A stretch of DNA of 64,000 nt from Streptomyces sp. WP-1 (GTDB taxonomy: Bacteria > Actinomycetota > Actinomycetes > Streptomycetales > Streptomycetaceae), in contig NZ_CP123923.1 in the NCBI RefSeq assembly GCF_030450125.1, positions 7,535,001-7,599,000 of the forward strand, read 5' to 3'. Positions 36,185-44,938 of the stretch are shown here, one piece after another. How positions within the stretch are numbered: position 1 is the stretch's first letter; each line of letters begins with the position of its first letter. Under the pieces are notes generated by a model, which searched no databases, was not told where the DNA came from, and saw only the letters and a program-made list of their open reading frames with translations. Made by a program: the position numbers and the translations under genes.

Positions 36185-36832
36185 ATGACCGAGACCCATA
36201 CCCCGAGCCCGACACCACGCGAAGCCTTCGAACTGCTGCTGGCCGGTAACCGGCGCTTCGTGGCCGACACCCCCGAGCACCCCAACCAGGACGTCGCCCG
36301 CCGCACCGAGACCGCACCGTCCCAGCAGCCCTTCGCCGTGCTGTTCGGCTGCTCCGACTCCCGGCTGGCCGCCGAGATCATTTTCGACCGCGGCCTGGGC
36401 GACCTGTTCGTGGTCCGCACCGCGGGCCACGTCATGGGACCCGAGGTGCTGGGCAGCATCGAATTCGGCGTGGACGTACTGGGCTGCCCGCTGATCGTGG
36501 TTCTGGGCCACGACTCGTGCGGGGCGGTGGGCGCGGCGTGCGCCGCGCTGCAGAACGGCATGACGCCGGCCGGATACGTCCGGGACGTCGTCGAACGGGT
36601 GACCCCGAGCGTGCTGGCCGCGCACGCCGCCGGACAGGTCGAACCCGAGGAGATCCTCGCCACGCACATAGGGCACACCGTCGACCTGCTGCTCGACCGG
36701 TCCCGGGTCCTCGCCGAGAAGGTCGCTGCGGGCCGGGCCGCCGTGGTGGGCCTGCGCTACCGCCTGGCGGACGGCAGCGCGCACCTCGTCACCTCCCGAG
36801 GACTCGACATGCCGGTGTCCAGCGCCACCTGA
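36185..36832 (+). CDS. Beta-class carbonic anhydrase
   Basis: Interconverts CO2 and bicarbonate. The 215-residue product has the zinc site Cys56 with Asp58/Arg60 (LFGCSDSRLAAE) and the His/Cys pair in VVLGHDSCGAVGAA, with VVRTAGHV between, the full beta-CA signature. Start ATG with GGGC upstream; no strong ribosome site. Monocistronic, convergent with the Sua5-type gene. Confidence 0.92.
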   Translation: MTETHTPSPTPREAFELLLAGNRRFVADTPEHPNQDVARRTETAPSQQPFAVLFGCSDSRLAAEIIFDRGLGDLFVVRTAGHVMGPEVLGSIEFGVDVLGCPLIVVLGHDSCGAVGAACAALQNGMTPAGYVRDVVERVTPSVLAAHAAGQVEPEEILATHIGHTVDLLLDRSRVLAEKVAAGRAAVVGLRYRLADGSAHLVTSRGLDMPVSSAT

Positions 36833-36958
36833 TCTCCGCCGGCCGTGCGGACGCGGGGGAGGCACGCCGCCCCTCCTGCGTCCCGACGACGTCCCGACAC
36901 TCCCGCAACCGGCCGCCCGCAGCGGGAACGGCTCGCTGAAACACGGAGTCTGTATCGG

Positions 36959-37936
36959 TCACACGGTGGATCGCGGCCCCGCGGCGCGGCGCAGCCGATT
37001 GGCGATCGCCAGTCCCAGCCCCTCCTCCGCCGGCAAGGACGCGAAGATCAGGTCGCACCCCTGCTCGTCGAACCCACGCAGGAACCCGTACAGCTCGCGT
37101 GCGTACGCGGCCGTCGAACGGGGGACGGGCACCACGGCGTGCACCTTGGCCACGGCACCGGCGGACGAGGCCGGGAGGAAGACGCCTACCTGGTGCCCCG
37201 CCTCCTGCGCCAGCTCCGCTTCGGCGAGCACCTTCTCCGGCTCGACGAGGACGACGCGCGCCCGTGGCGCGTAGTGCGACGGGTGCTGGCCGGGCACCCG
37301 CACGCGGCTCGACGAGGGGACTTCGAACGGGCACCCCACAACCGCTTCGAGTTCCTCGCGCGTCACCCCGCCCGGCCGGAGGATGCTCGGCGTATCGCCC
37401 GTGACGTCGACGATGGTCGACTCGACGCCGACCGCGCAGGGGCCGCCTTCCAGCACGAAGTCGACCGCGCTGCCGAGCTCGGCACGGACATGGTCCGTCG
37501 TGGTGGGGCTGACCGAGCCGAACCGGTTGGCGGACGGGGCCGTGACCCCACCGCCGAAGGCCGCCAGCAGGGCCAGTGCGACCGGGTGGTCGGGTACGCG
37601 CACGGCCACCGTGTCAAGACCACCGGTCGCCTCCAGAGGCACCCGGCGACCGCGCCGCAGCACCAGGGTGAGCGGCCCCGGCCACAGGTGCTCGGCCAGC
37701 AGACGCGCCGCCGCAGGCACGTCCTGGACCCAGTCGTCCAGCAGATCGGCGTGGCCGATGTGGACGATCAGAGGGTGGGTGGGCGGCCGTCCCTTGACCT
37801 GGAAGATGCGGGCGACGGCGGCGGGGTCCTCGGCGTTGGCGCCCAGGCCGTAGACGGTCTCGGTCGGGAGGGCGACCAGCCCCCCGGCACGCAGCACACC
37901 GGCCGCCTGCTCGATGTCACTGGTTCTTGCTGTCAC
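36959..37936 (-). CDS. Sua5/YrdC/YciO-type L-threonylcarbamoyladenylate synthase
   Basis: Makes threonylcarbamoyl-AMP for the universal t6A37 tRNA modification. The 325-residue product is the long Sua5 form: YrdC domain (1-205; GGLVALPTETVYGLGANAED, KGRPPTHPLIVHI, WPGPLTLVL, TAPSANRFGSVSPT) and C-terminal Sua5 domain (215-325; PGQHPSHYAPRARVVLVE). GTG at 37936 lies seven bases after TAGGAT, so the transcript may be leaderless. It may be a second copy besides the housekeeping gene, which I cannot check. Confidence 0.88.
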   Translation of the reverse strand: MTARTSDIEQAAGVLRAGGLVALPTETVYGLGANAEDPAAVARIFQVKGRPPTHPLIVHIGHADLLDDWVQDVPAAARLLAEHLWPGPLTLVLRRGRRVPLEATGGLDTVAVRVPDHPVALALLAAFGGGVTAPSANRFGSVSPTTTDHVRAELGSAVDFVLEGGPCAVGVESTIVDVTGDTPSILRPGGVTREELEAVVGCPFEVPSSSRVRVPGQHPSHYAPRARVVLVEPEKVLAEAELAQEAGHQVGVFLPASSAGAVAKVHAVVPVPRSTAAYARELYGFLRGFDEQGCDLIFASLPAEEGLGLAIANRLRRAAGPRSTV

Positions 37937-38656
37937 CCGCACAATCCTAGGAGCAGAAAGTCCGGCACTGCCCCGATCCGGCTCGGACCAGCGCGGTCCC
38001 CCTCCGAGGCGGCCGTTGGACTGCCGGGACAGGCGCCGATGGCGTGGACGACGCCGTTCAACGATTGACGAGCTGACGGGGGTTTTCATCCACCGGGTGG
38101 AGGACGCCACCCGGCTACCCGCCCAACTCGGTCGAACCTGCGAACAGGATCGGCGCTGTCCTGTACCCCTCCGAGAGCGGGTGAGGGCTCGCGCCTCGCG
38201 ACCCCCGGGCCGACCCGGACGCGTGCGCCGACGAGGAGCGATCGCCCCCCGCTCCCCGCTCGTGATCCGTTGCCGTCCGCCCCCGTACACCGCGTCGGCG
38301 GCGTGCCGCGTCGCGCGACAACTCTCGACCCACGGCGGTCGGCCGTCACTTGGGCGATTCGGCCGTTCTTCCGCGGGGATCCGTCCGGCACTCGCCGAGC
38401 GGCCGCCCGGGTCGCCGCCGGGAGACGTGCGCGGACGGACTCGGGGTATCCGAACCCAGGTAGGGGCCCCTGTGAGCATCTGTTGCCATTTGACAATAAT
38501 GGTCTTGGGGCAAGAAAGTGACCGTGTCGAGCCGCACGGGGAAGGGCGGGGAATGTTCCGGTGGGCGGAGGTTGCTCCGTGCGGTGGTCGCCGACGTTCT
38601 GCGGCGTCGGGAGATCCGGTGGGGCGCTCCGGTGTTCGGGCGGCCCGGCCGTCCGC
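37937..38656. other. 720-base interval with no supported gene
   Basis: Open frames here lack ribosome sites and recognisable content. An AT-rich patch at 38480-38520 contains CCATT-7-AATGG and GACAATAATGGTC (38492-38504), resembling a site upstream of rsbR at 40515-40527. Confidence 0.4.
37944..37949 (-). promoter_or_regulatory. Candidate -10 box of a leaderless promoter
   Basis: TAGGAT read leftward, seven bases before the GTG of the Sua5-type gene, the spacing expected for actinobacterial leaderless transcripts. No strong -35 is visible. Confidence 0.4.
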
Positions 38657-39142
38657 TCAGGCCGTCCGGCCGTCCGACCGCTCGGCCGGGTCGTGCATCT
38701 GCGATGCCGCCGCGCGGCAGAACGCCTCCAGGCCCTCCAGCAGCGCCGTTCGCTTGCCCGCGGGCATGAGGGCCAGGACCGCCTCCAGCTCCTTCTCCCT
38801 GCGCGCGCGCAGGTCCACCAGGAAGGCCCGGCCCTTGGAGCTGAGGTGCAGGCGCACTTCGCGCCGGTTGACCGCGCTTATCACGCGTTCGACGAGGCCG
38901 GCGGCGACCAGGCGGTCGCACAGCCTGCTGGTGGACGGAGGCGTGGAGGCGAGGGCGTCGCTGAGTGTGCGCAGGTTGATACCGTCCTGGTGCTCCAGGG
39001 TCAGCAGCACCCGCATCTGGGATGCCGACGCCGGAGCGGTGGAGGCCCGGCCCCACAGGACTTCCAGCAACTCTCCAGCCGTCGCGGTCACACGGGCGAC
39101 CTCGACGGGCTCCGGGCGGGGGCGGAAAGCAGCCACTGTCAC
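38657..39142 (-). CDS. MarR-family regulator (first copy)
   Basis: A 161-residue winged-helix regulator: MRVLLTLEHQDGINLRTLSD, then ALASTPPSTSRLCDRLVAAG (recognition helix) and EVRLHLSSKGRAFLVDLRAR (wing). Divergent from the PP2C gene at 39252, which it probably regulates. A paralogue with the same SRLCDRLxAAGLxxRxxxxxxRREVRLxL pattern lies at 44939-45454. GTG at 39142; GTG two codons later is an alternative. Confidence 0.85.
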   Translation of the reverse strand: MTVAAFRPRPEPVEVARVTATAGELLEVLWGRASTAPASASQMRVLLTLEHQDGINLRTLSDALASTPPSTSRLCDRLVAAGLVERVISAVNRREVRLHLSSKGRAFLVDLRARREKELEAVLALMPAGKRTALLEGLEAFCRAAASQMHDPAERSDGRTA

Positions 39143-39251
39143 ACTCTCGCAGGCACTGGGACGGCCGCCAGCCTACTAGGCGCCCGCAGTAGCTGGAGAG
39201 CTTTGGCCGGCCCGGGCGGCTCGACCCGGCTGAATCGTATGACCTCCTCAC

Positions 39252-40460
39252 GTGAGCAGGCTGTTGAGTCTCCGTCGGAAGAGTGGTGTTTTTACCATCG
39301 TGAACAGATTTGTGACCGCCGAGCGCGCGCTGCGCACGGCGGCACCCCACGGTTTGCTCGACGCTGTCCGTCGGGTGCTGGCCGATCAGTACGCCGCGGA
39401 GTCGGTGGAGCTGTTCATGGCCGACTACGGCCTGACGGTGCTTCAGCCGGTCTCGGTGCTGCCGCACGTCAGGAACCCGGTCTCCGTGCACAACAGCGTC
39501 GCGGGCCGGGCTTTCAGCGCTCAGGAAGCGGTCGTCGAGGCCCGTGCCGACCGGCGCGTGCGGGTACACCTGCCGGTCAGCGTGCGCGGGGACCGGCTCG
39601 GCGTACTGTCCGTGACGCTCGTGGACGACGGCCAGGTACGGGACCTGCTGGGCGAGTTGATGGACATCGCCGAGGTGCTCGGGCACGAGGTGGTCGTCGC
39701 CGAGCGGGACACCGACGTCTATCTGCAGGCGCGACGCAAGGACCGGCTCACCCTCGCCGCCGAGATGCAGTGGCAGCTCTTGCCCGGGCGCTCCTGCTCC
39801 CTCCCCGAGTACGACCTGGGGGCGCAGCTGGAGCCGGCGTACGCGATCTTCGGGGACAACTTCGACTGGTCCACCACGGCCGATCACCTCATGCTGTACG
39901 TCACCAACGGGATGGGGGCGGGTATAGAGGCGTCCTTGCTGACGAATCTGGCGATCAACGCACTGCGGAACGCCCGGCGTGCCGGGATCGCCATCGACGA
40001 CCAGGCGGCCCTGGCCGACCAGGCGGTGTACGCCCACTACCAGGGCCGCTGCTACCTGTCGGTGCTGATGTTCGACTTCGATCTCGCGACGGGCCGCGCC
40101 ACCGTGGTGGATGCCGGTTCCCCGCGGCTGCTGCGGCTGCGCGACGGTGTCGTGGAGCGGGTCGTCTTCGAGGCGCAGCTTCCGTTGGGCATGTTCGAGG
40201 AGACCGACTACGTGACCCAGGACTTCCGGGTCGAGCCCGGCGACCGGCTCGTCTTCGTCAGCGACGGGGTGCACGCGGTCGCCGGCCCCAAGGGCGAGGC
40301 CGACGGCGACATCGCGCTGACCCGGGCGATCCAGGCCACCCGCCTGCTCCCCGCGGCCGAGGTGCCGCGCGCCATCCTGCGGGAGCTGTCCGGACACCGC
40401 GGTCAGTCGGTGCCGGACGACGACGCCCTCGTCGTCTGCCTCGACTGGCGCGGACGCTGA
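39252..40460 (+). CDS. GAF-PP2C (SpoIIE-type) phosphatase, first copy
   Basis: A 402-residue RsbU-like phosphatase: GAF-like region about 25-145, PP2C domain about 165-402. Motifs: WQLLPGRSCSLPEYDLGA, FGDNFDWS, YVTNGMGAGIEASLLT, FVSDGVHAV and PDDDALVVCLDW. The metal-binding Asp expected in the third motif is Asn219, whereas the paralogue at 43719 keeps Asp there. Start is uncertain: GTG 39252 has no ribosome site; GTG 39300 fits the paralogue's N-terminus better. Sits just upstream of rsbR-S-T-X and divergent from a MarR gene. Confidence 0.82.
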   Translation: MSRLLSLRRKSGVFTIVNRFVTAERALRTAAPHGLLDAVRRVLADQYAAESVELFMADYGLTVLQPVSVLPHVRNPVSVHNSVAGRAFSAQEAVVEARADRRVRVHLPVSVRGDRLGVLSVTLVDDGQVRDLLGELMDIAEVLGHEVVVAERDTDVYLQARRKDRLTLAAEMQWQLLPGRSCSLPEYDLGAQLEPAYAIFGDNFDWSTTADHLMLYVTNGMGAGIEASLLTNLAINALRNARRAGIAIDDQAALADQAVYAHYQGRCYLSVLMFDFDLATGRATVVDAGSPRLLRLRDGVVERVVFEAQLPLGMFEETDYVTQDFRVEPGDRLVFVSDGVHAVAGPKGEADGDIALTRAIQATRLLPAAEVPRAILRELSGHRGQSVPDDDALVVCLDWRGR

Positions 40461-40514
40461 GTGTGTCGATCCTGTGTTGTTTGCGCACCGCTCCAGCGCT
40501 TACGTTTGTCATGA

Positions 40515-40527
40515 GGCAATAATTGTC
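40515..40527. promoter_or_regulatory. Near-palindrome upstream of rsbR
   Basis: GGCAAT-A-ATTGTC (5 of 6 arm positions paired), 47 bases before the rsbR ATG in an AT-rich patch. GACAAT-A-ATGGTC at 38492-38504 is similar. The size suits a MarR-family operator. Confidence 0.35.
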
Positions 40528-40573
40528 TTTTGGTGATCAGTCGCTGGCCGTCGGGCCTGTACAAAAGGAGACG

Positions 40574-41458
40574 ATGCAGTTGTCGGAGCAAGAGTCGGTC
40601 ACACCTTCAGCGCGCGCGTTGACGGGCTTCCTGAAGCACCGCCGGGAGCAGATCGCTCAGCGGTGGGCCGATGTCCCGCTCTTCCGGTCGGTGTTCACCG
40701 TCTCGCGCGACGAGGCCGTGGACGCGTGCAAGTCGGTCGTGGACGCCCTCGCCGTCGTGGCGTCGACCGGGCGACTCGAGGACATCGAGGCCCCCGGTTT
40801 CGACACCGTCCGCGAGCAACTCGGCAGCATGTCCGGGTCCCGCAGCCGCATAGGTCTGAGCCCGGCCCGGATCGCCGACGAGGTGGCCGCCCTGCGTCCG
40901 TCGGCGGCCGAGCTGCTCCGGGCGGAATTCCCGGACCCCGCCGCCGCGGAGGCCACCGAGAGCCTGCTGGATCTCACGACGCTCATGGGCACCCTGCGAC
41001 TGGTGGTGATGCAGACGGCGCTCAGCGCGGGGGAGGAGCTGATCACACGACAGCGTCAGCAACTGCTCGAAGTGGCCACCCCGGTGATCAAGCTGTGGGA
41101 GGGCGTCGTCGCGGTGCCGCTGATCGGCACACTGGACAGCGCGCGCAGTCAGGTCGTCATGGAATCGCTGCTGCAGAGCATCGTCACCCAGCGTGCGCGG
41201 TACGCCATCCTGGACATCACCGGTGTCCCCACGGTCGACTCCCTCGTGGCCCAGCACCTGATGAAGACGGTCGCCGCCGCCCGCCTGATGGGCGCCGACT
41301 GCATCGTCTCCGGCATCCGTCCGGCCACCGCGCAGACCATCGTCCAACTCGGCATCGACCTGGGTACCGTCCTCACCCGTGCCTCGCTCGCCGACGCCCT
41401 GGCCTACGCCCTCCGCCGGCAGGACATCGCAGTGTCCGCGGGGGCGAGCCTGCGGTGA
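40574..41458 (+). CDS. rsbR: RsbR-type stressosome scaffold/sensor
   Basis: A 294-residue protein: a helical, globin-like N-terminal sensor (10-165; FLKHRREQIAQRWADVPLFR) and a C-terminal STAS domain (170-285; ILDITGVPTVDSLVAQHLMK, with the TVDS phosphosite). ATG at 40574 is fixed by AAAAGGAGACG. RsbR and RsbS build the stressosome core, from which RsbT is released on stress. First gene of a four-gene coupled operon; its stop overlaps rsbS (GTGA). Confidence 0.88.
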   Translation: MQLSEQESVTPSARALTGFLKHRREQIAQRWADVPLFRSVFTVSRDEAVDACKSVVDALAVVASTGRLEDIEAPGFDTVREQLGSMSGSRSRIGLSPARIADEVAALRPSAAELLRAEFPDPAAAEATESLLDLTTLMGTLRLVVMQTALSAGEELITRQRQQLLEVATPVIKLWEGVVAVPLIGTLDSARSQVVMESLLQSIVTQRARYAILDITGVPTVDSLVAQHLMKTVAAARLMGADCIVSGIRPATAQTIVQLGIDLGTVLTRASLADALAYALRRQDIAVSAGASLR

Positions 41459-41868
41459 CCGCGCACATCCCCGACCGCGCCACAGCGGTGCCGGTCCTGG
41501 CACTGGGGCAGACGCTGCTGGTCAGTCTCCAGGGGGAGTTGTACGACACCCTGGCCGAGCAGCTCCAGCACGACATCACCCTCCGCGTCGCCGACAGCGA
41601 GGTCACCGGCGTGATCATCGACATCTCCGGAGTGGAGATCGTCGACTCCTACCTGGGACGCGTACTGGCCGAGATCGCCGCGGGCGCGCGGCTGATGGCG
41701 GCCCGCACCGTACTGGCCGGCATGCGGCCCGCCGTGGCGATCACCCTGGTCGAGCTGGGCCTGACCCTGCCCGGCCTGATCACCGCCCTCGACGTGGAAC
41801 GCGCGCTGGAACTTCTCGCGCGACCCTCGGCGCCGGACGGACCCGGTCTCCCCGAGAGGGCGGCCTGA
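41455..41868 (+). CDS. rsbS: RsbS-type stressosome STAS protein
   Basis: A 137-residue single STAS domain: LLVSLQGELYDTLAEQLQHD and VIIDISGVEIVDSYLGRVLA, with the RsbS phosphosite Ser in VDSYLGR. GTG at 41455 overlaps the rsbR stop and its own TGA shares a base with the rsbT ATG. Confidence 0.9.
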   Translation: MTAHIPDRATAVPVLALGQTLLVSLQGELYDTLAEQLQHDITLRVADSEVTGVIIDISGVEIVDSYLGRVLAEIAAGARLMAARTVLAGMRPAVAITLVELGLTLPGLITALDVERALELLARPSAPDGPGLPERAA

Positions 41869-42314
41869 TGACGGCCTCCGACCCCGCCATGACGATACGA
41901 GTGCCGATCGGCTCGGACGCGGACCTGTCCTGGGTAAGGCAGCAGGTACGCCAGCGCGCGGCCGAACTCGCCTTCGGACTCGTCCAGCAGACCAAACTGG
42001 TCACCGCGGCCAGCGAACTGGCCCGCAACACTCTGGTCCACGGGGGCGGCGGACACCTGGAGATCGCTTCGCTGGGACATGGCGGGACGGACGGCCTGTG
42101 CCTCTCCTTCGTCGACGACGGCCCGGGGATCCGCGACGTCCGGCTCGCCATGACCGACGGGTACACCACAGGCGGCGGTCTGGGGCTCGGCCTGAGCGGC
42201 GCCCGGCGCCTGGTGGACGAATTCAAGATCGACAGCGAACCCGGCCGGGGCACCACCGTCACCGTCATCGCCTGGGCCACAGGTCTGCCCGTGACCGCGC
42301 GGGCGGTGCGATGA
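41868..42314 (+). CDS. rsbT: RsbT-type serine/threonine kinase
   Basis: A 148-residue GHKL kinase: N-box TAASELARNTLVHGGGG, FVDDGPGIRDVRLAMTDGY (G1) and GLGLGLSGARRLVDEF (G2). In Bacillus, RsbT phosphorylates RsbR/RsbS and then activates the RsbU phosphatase. TGATG overlap with rsbS and ATGA overlap with rsbX. Confidence 0.9.
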   Translation: MTASDPAMTIRVPIGSDADLSWVRQQVRQRAAELAFGLVQQTKLVTAASELARNTLVHGGGGHLEIASLGHGGTDGLCLSFVDDGPGIRDVRLAMTDGYTTGGGLGLGLSGARRLVDEFKIDSEPGRGTTVTVIAWATGLPVTARAVR

Positions 42315-43354
42315 CGCGCGTCTGGGACATCCCGGTGCACGACTCCACCCGCGTACGTGATGTCCGGGTGGCGGCCGAGGCGGCCTGCCTCCTCGCGGGC
42401 ATCGACCCGCACCGCACCGCACTGGCCGCTCTGGCCGCCACCGAACTGGCCACCAACCTGCTCAAGCACGCCGGCGGCGGTCGCATGGTGATCGGTCTCG
42501 TCGACCATCCGCCGGAGGAGGCGCGCGCCGCGGCGGTCCAGCTCACCGCCCTCGACCACGGCCCCGGCATCGGCGACGTCAGCGCCGCGATGCGTGACGG
42601 CCACAGCACCAGCGACGCGTCACTGGGCGCCGGTCTGGGGACCTGCCTGCGCATTTCCAGCGCCTTCGACCTCTACAGCACGCACCGGGGCACCGTCGCC
42701 GTCTCCCGCATCGATCAGGACGGCAAGGAGAAGGCCAGGTCAGCGCCCAGGGCGGGCGGGATCAACGTTCCGCTCGCCCACGACGAGCACTCGGGAGACG
42801 CCTGGTGCTGGACACGCTCCGGCGCCCGGGTGACCGTCATGCTCGCCGACGGCCTCGGCCACGGAGCCAAGGCCGCACACGCCTCCGACACAGCGGTCGC
42901 CGAACTGCACCGCTCCGCACACCTGCCCGTCGCCGAGATCCTGCGCCGGATGCACCCCGCCCTGCGACTGACCCGCGGGGCGGCCGTCGCCGTCGCCCAG
43001 CTCGACACGGACGGTGGAGAACTGACCTTCGCCGGAGTCGGCAACATCGGCGCCCGGCTGTACGCGGAGAGCTCATGGGAGCACCTCGTCTCCCACCCCG
43101 GCATCGTCGGCGCCCAATTCCCCGCCACGGTGCCCGTACGGTGCCGGACCTGGGGGCCGGACAGCCTGCTCGTCCTGCACAGCGACGGATTGCCCAGCCG
43201 GTGGGTGCCGCCCGAGGACGGCGACCTCCTCGCCCACGACCCGGCGGTGGTGGCCGCGACCATCCTGCGGGACGCCAGCAGCCCCGCCAGCCCCGCGCGC
43301 GACGACACCTGCGTGGCCGTCCTGGCCGGAGACCGGGCGGACCGGCGCCCATGA
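42311..43354 (+). CDS. HATPase-PP2C fusion, RsbX-like
   Basis: A 347-residue fusion. Residues 1-140 are an RsbT-like HATPase domain (ALAATELATNLLKHAGGGRM; DHGPGIGDVSAAMRDGHSTS). Residues 150-347 are a SpoIIE/PP2C domain with intact metal motifs (VMLADGLGHGAKAAHAS, LVLHSDGLPSRW, RDDTCVAVL). RsbX resets the stressosome by dephosphorylating RsbR/RsbS. ATGA overlap with rsbT. Confidence 0.87.
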   Translation: MTRVWDIPVHDSTRVRDVRVAAEAACLLAGIDPHRTALAALAATELATNLLKHAGGGRMVIGLVDHPPEEARAAAVQLTALDHGPGIGDVSAAMRDGHSTSDASLGAGLGTCLRISSAFDLYSTHRGTVAVSRIDQDGKEKARSAPRAGGINVPLAHDEHSGDAWCWTRSGARVTVMLADGLGHGAKAAHASDTAVAELHRSAHLPVAEILRRMHPALRLTRGAAVAVAQLDTDGGELTFAGVGNIGARLYAESSWEHLVSHPGIVGAQFPATVPVRCRTWGPDSLLVLHSDGLPSRWVPPEDGDLLAHDPAVVAATILRDASSPASPARDDTCVAVLAGDRADRRP

Positions 43355-43718
43355 CCGCCGCGGTGCCCGGAAGACCTGCGCCACGGAAGCCGTCCGCGGC
43401 GGATCTTCGCAGCATGCCTCGCCACCGTCCGCCACGGCGACGGACAAAGGACCCGGTATCGAGGTCCCCCTGGGACGCCCGCGCCGACCGCCCCAGGGGG
43501 ACTACCCCGGACGGAGCGCCCCACCCAGGAGCCGAACCGTCCAGCCGTACCCGTGCCGCGCTCGACGAGTCACCTCCGCGGGAACCCGCAGGGTGCGCCG
43601 AAGCGCTGCTCCAGCCGACGGACCACCACTGCGCACGCGGCACCGACGTCCGCCTGCTGCGGAGCGGAACCGGCTCGTGCCGCGATAGTGTGAAGGCCGT
43701 ATGGGGAGGGTGAACGCC
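43355..43718. other. Interval between rsbX and the second PP2C gene
   Basis: 364 bases. A frame starting with ATG overlapping the rsbX stop runs to 43713 but is Arg/Pro-rich with no domain-like pattern, so I do not call it a gene. Confidence 0.4.
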
Positions 43719-44927
43719 GTGAATGCCGCTGAACCGTTTTCGTCCGCGGAGAGCCGACTGCGGGCCGTGCCGCCCCACGCTCTCGTCGCCACCGCCGCCA
43801 CCCTCCTGGCCGAGAGATTCGACGCCGAGGACGTCACCCTGCTCCTCGCCGACTACGGCCTGACCGCCCTGCAGCCGATCACGCATCTGCCGCACACCAG
43901 CGAGCCGGTCTCCGCGCACGACGGACCCGCCGGCACCGCGTTCACCGGTCAGACGCCGGTGATCGAGGTCATCGCCGGCACCACCGCGGAACGCGTGCAC
44001 CTGCCCATCACCGTCCGGGGCGACCGGCTCGGCATCCTGTCCGTCGGCGTACCCGCCGCCTCCGCCGACCCGGCGGCGATCCTCCGGCTCGGCGAGTTCG
44101 CCACGGCTCTCGGGCACGAGATCGCCGTCGCGGGCCGGGACACCGACCTGTATCTGCAAGCCCGCCGTACCCGCCGCCTCACCCTCGCCGCCGAGATGCA
44201 GTGGCAGCTCCTGCCGGGACGAGGCTGCGCCCGCCGGGAGTACACCATCGGCGCGCACCTGGAACCCGCCTACGCCGTCGGCGGTGACAACTTCGACTGG
44301 TCCACCAGCGCCGACCACCTCGACCTCACCGTCACCGACGGCATGGGCCAGGGCATCGACGCCTCCTTGCTCACGAACCTCGCCGTGAGTGCCCTGCGCA
44401 ACGCCCGTCGTGCCGGCCTCGCCCTCGCCGACCAGGCCGCCCTCGCGGACCAGGCCGTCTACGCCCAGTACGGCGGCAAGGTGTACGCCGCCACGCTGCT
44501 GCTCCGCTTCGACCTGGACACCGGAATCGTGCACGCCGTCGATGCCGGTTCTCCTCAGCTCTACCGCCTGCGCGACACCGGCATCGAACTGATCGAACTG
44601 GAAGCGCAGCTACCACTGGGCATGTTCGAGGAGACTCCGTACGACGAGCAGACCTTCGGGGTGGAACCGGGCGACCGTCTGGTCGCCATCAGTACCGGTG
44701 TGCACGGCACCCGTTCGGCGACCGGAGACGTCTTCGGGGAGCGCGCCCTGAGGCAGATCCTGGGCGCGACACGGCAGACCTCTCCGCATGAGACGGCACG
44801 CTCGGTCGTCGCCGGACTGATCGAACACTTCGGCAGCAAGGACCTCGTCTCGGACGCGGCGGTGATCTGTCTCGACTGGACGGGCAGGGTCATCGACGCG
44901 GCTCGTCCGACCTCCGCGGGCGCCTGA
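43719..44927 (+). CDS. GAF-PP2C (SpoIIE-type) phosphatase, second copy
   Basis: A 402-residue paralogue of the 39252 gene, alike along its whole length (WQLLPGR, GGDNFDWSTSADHL, LGMFEET). GTG at 43719 is chosen because GGGGAGG lies nine bases upstream. Its first acidic motif is intact (VTDGMGQGIDASLLT), but the second, SDGV in the other copy, is STGV (Thr326), and the C-terminal acidic pair reads SDAAV. So each copy lacks a different metal ligand. Convergent with the second MarR gene. Confidence 0.84.
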   Translation: MNAAEPFSSAESRLRAVPPHALVATAATLLAERFDAEDVTLLLADYGLTALQPITHLPHTSEPVSAHDGPAGTAFTGQTPVIEVIAGTTAERVHLPITVRGDRLGILSVGVPAASADPAAILRLGEFATALGHEIAVAGRDTDLYLQARRTRRLTLAAEMQWQLLPGRGCARREYTIGAHLEPAYAVGGDNFDWSTSADHLDLTVTDGMGQGIDASLLTNLAVSALRNARRAGLALADQAALADQAVYAQYGGKVYAATLLLRFDLDTGIVHAVDAGSPQLYRLRDTGIELIELEAQLPLGMFEETPYDEQTFGVEPGDRLVAISTGVHGTRSATGDVFGERALRQILGATRQTSPHETARSVVAGLIEHFGSKDLVSDAAVICLDWTGRVIDAARPTSAGA

Positions 44928-44938
44928 TCACGGGCTTG

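Noticed and set aside
38086..38496. Leftward 136-codon frame in the interval before the first MarR gene
   Set aside because: Low-complexity Arg/Gly/Pro composition and no ribosome site.
38561..40522. Long rightward frame overlapping MarR and PP2C genes
   Set aside because: It is antisense or out of frame to two well-supported genes; the short natural-looking start near 39238 does not continue into a domain.
43351..43713. Fifth gene of the rsb operon starting with ATG over the rsbX stop
   Set aside because: The 120-codon product is Arg/Pro-rich, has no domain pattern, and the next real gene starts with its own ribosome site at 43719.
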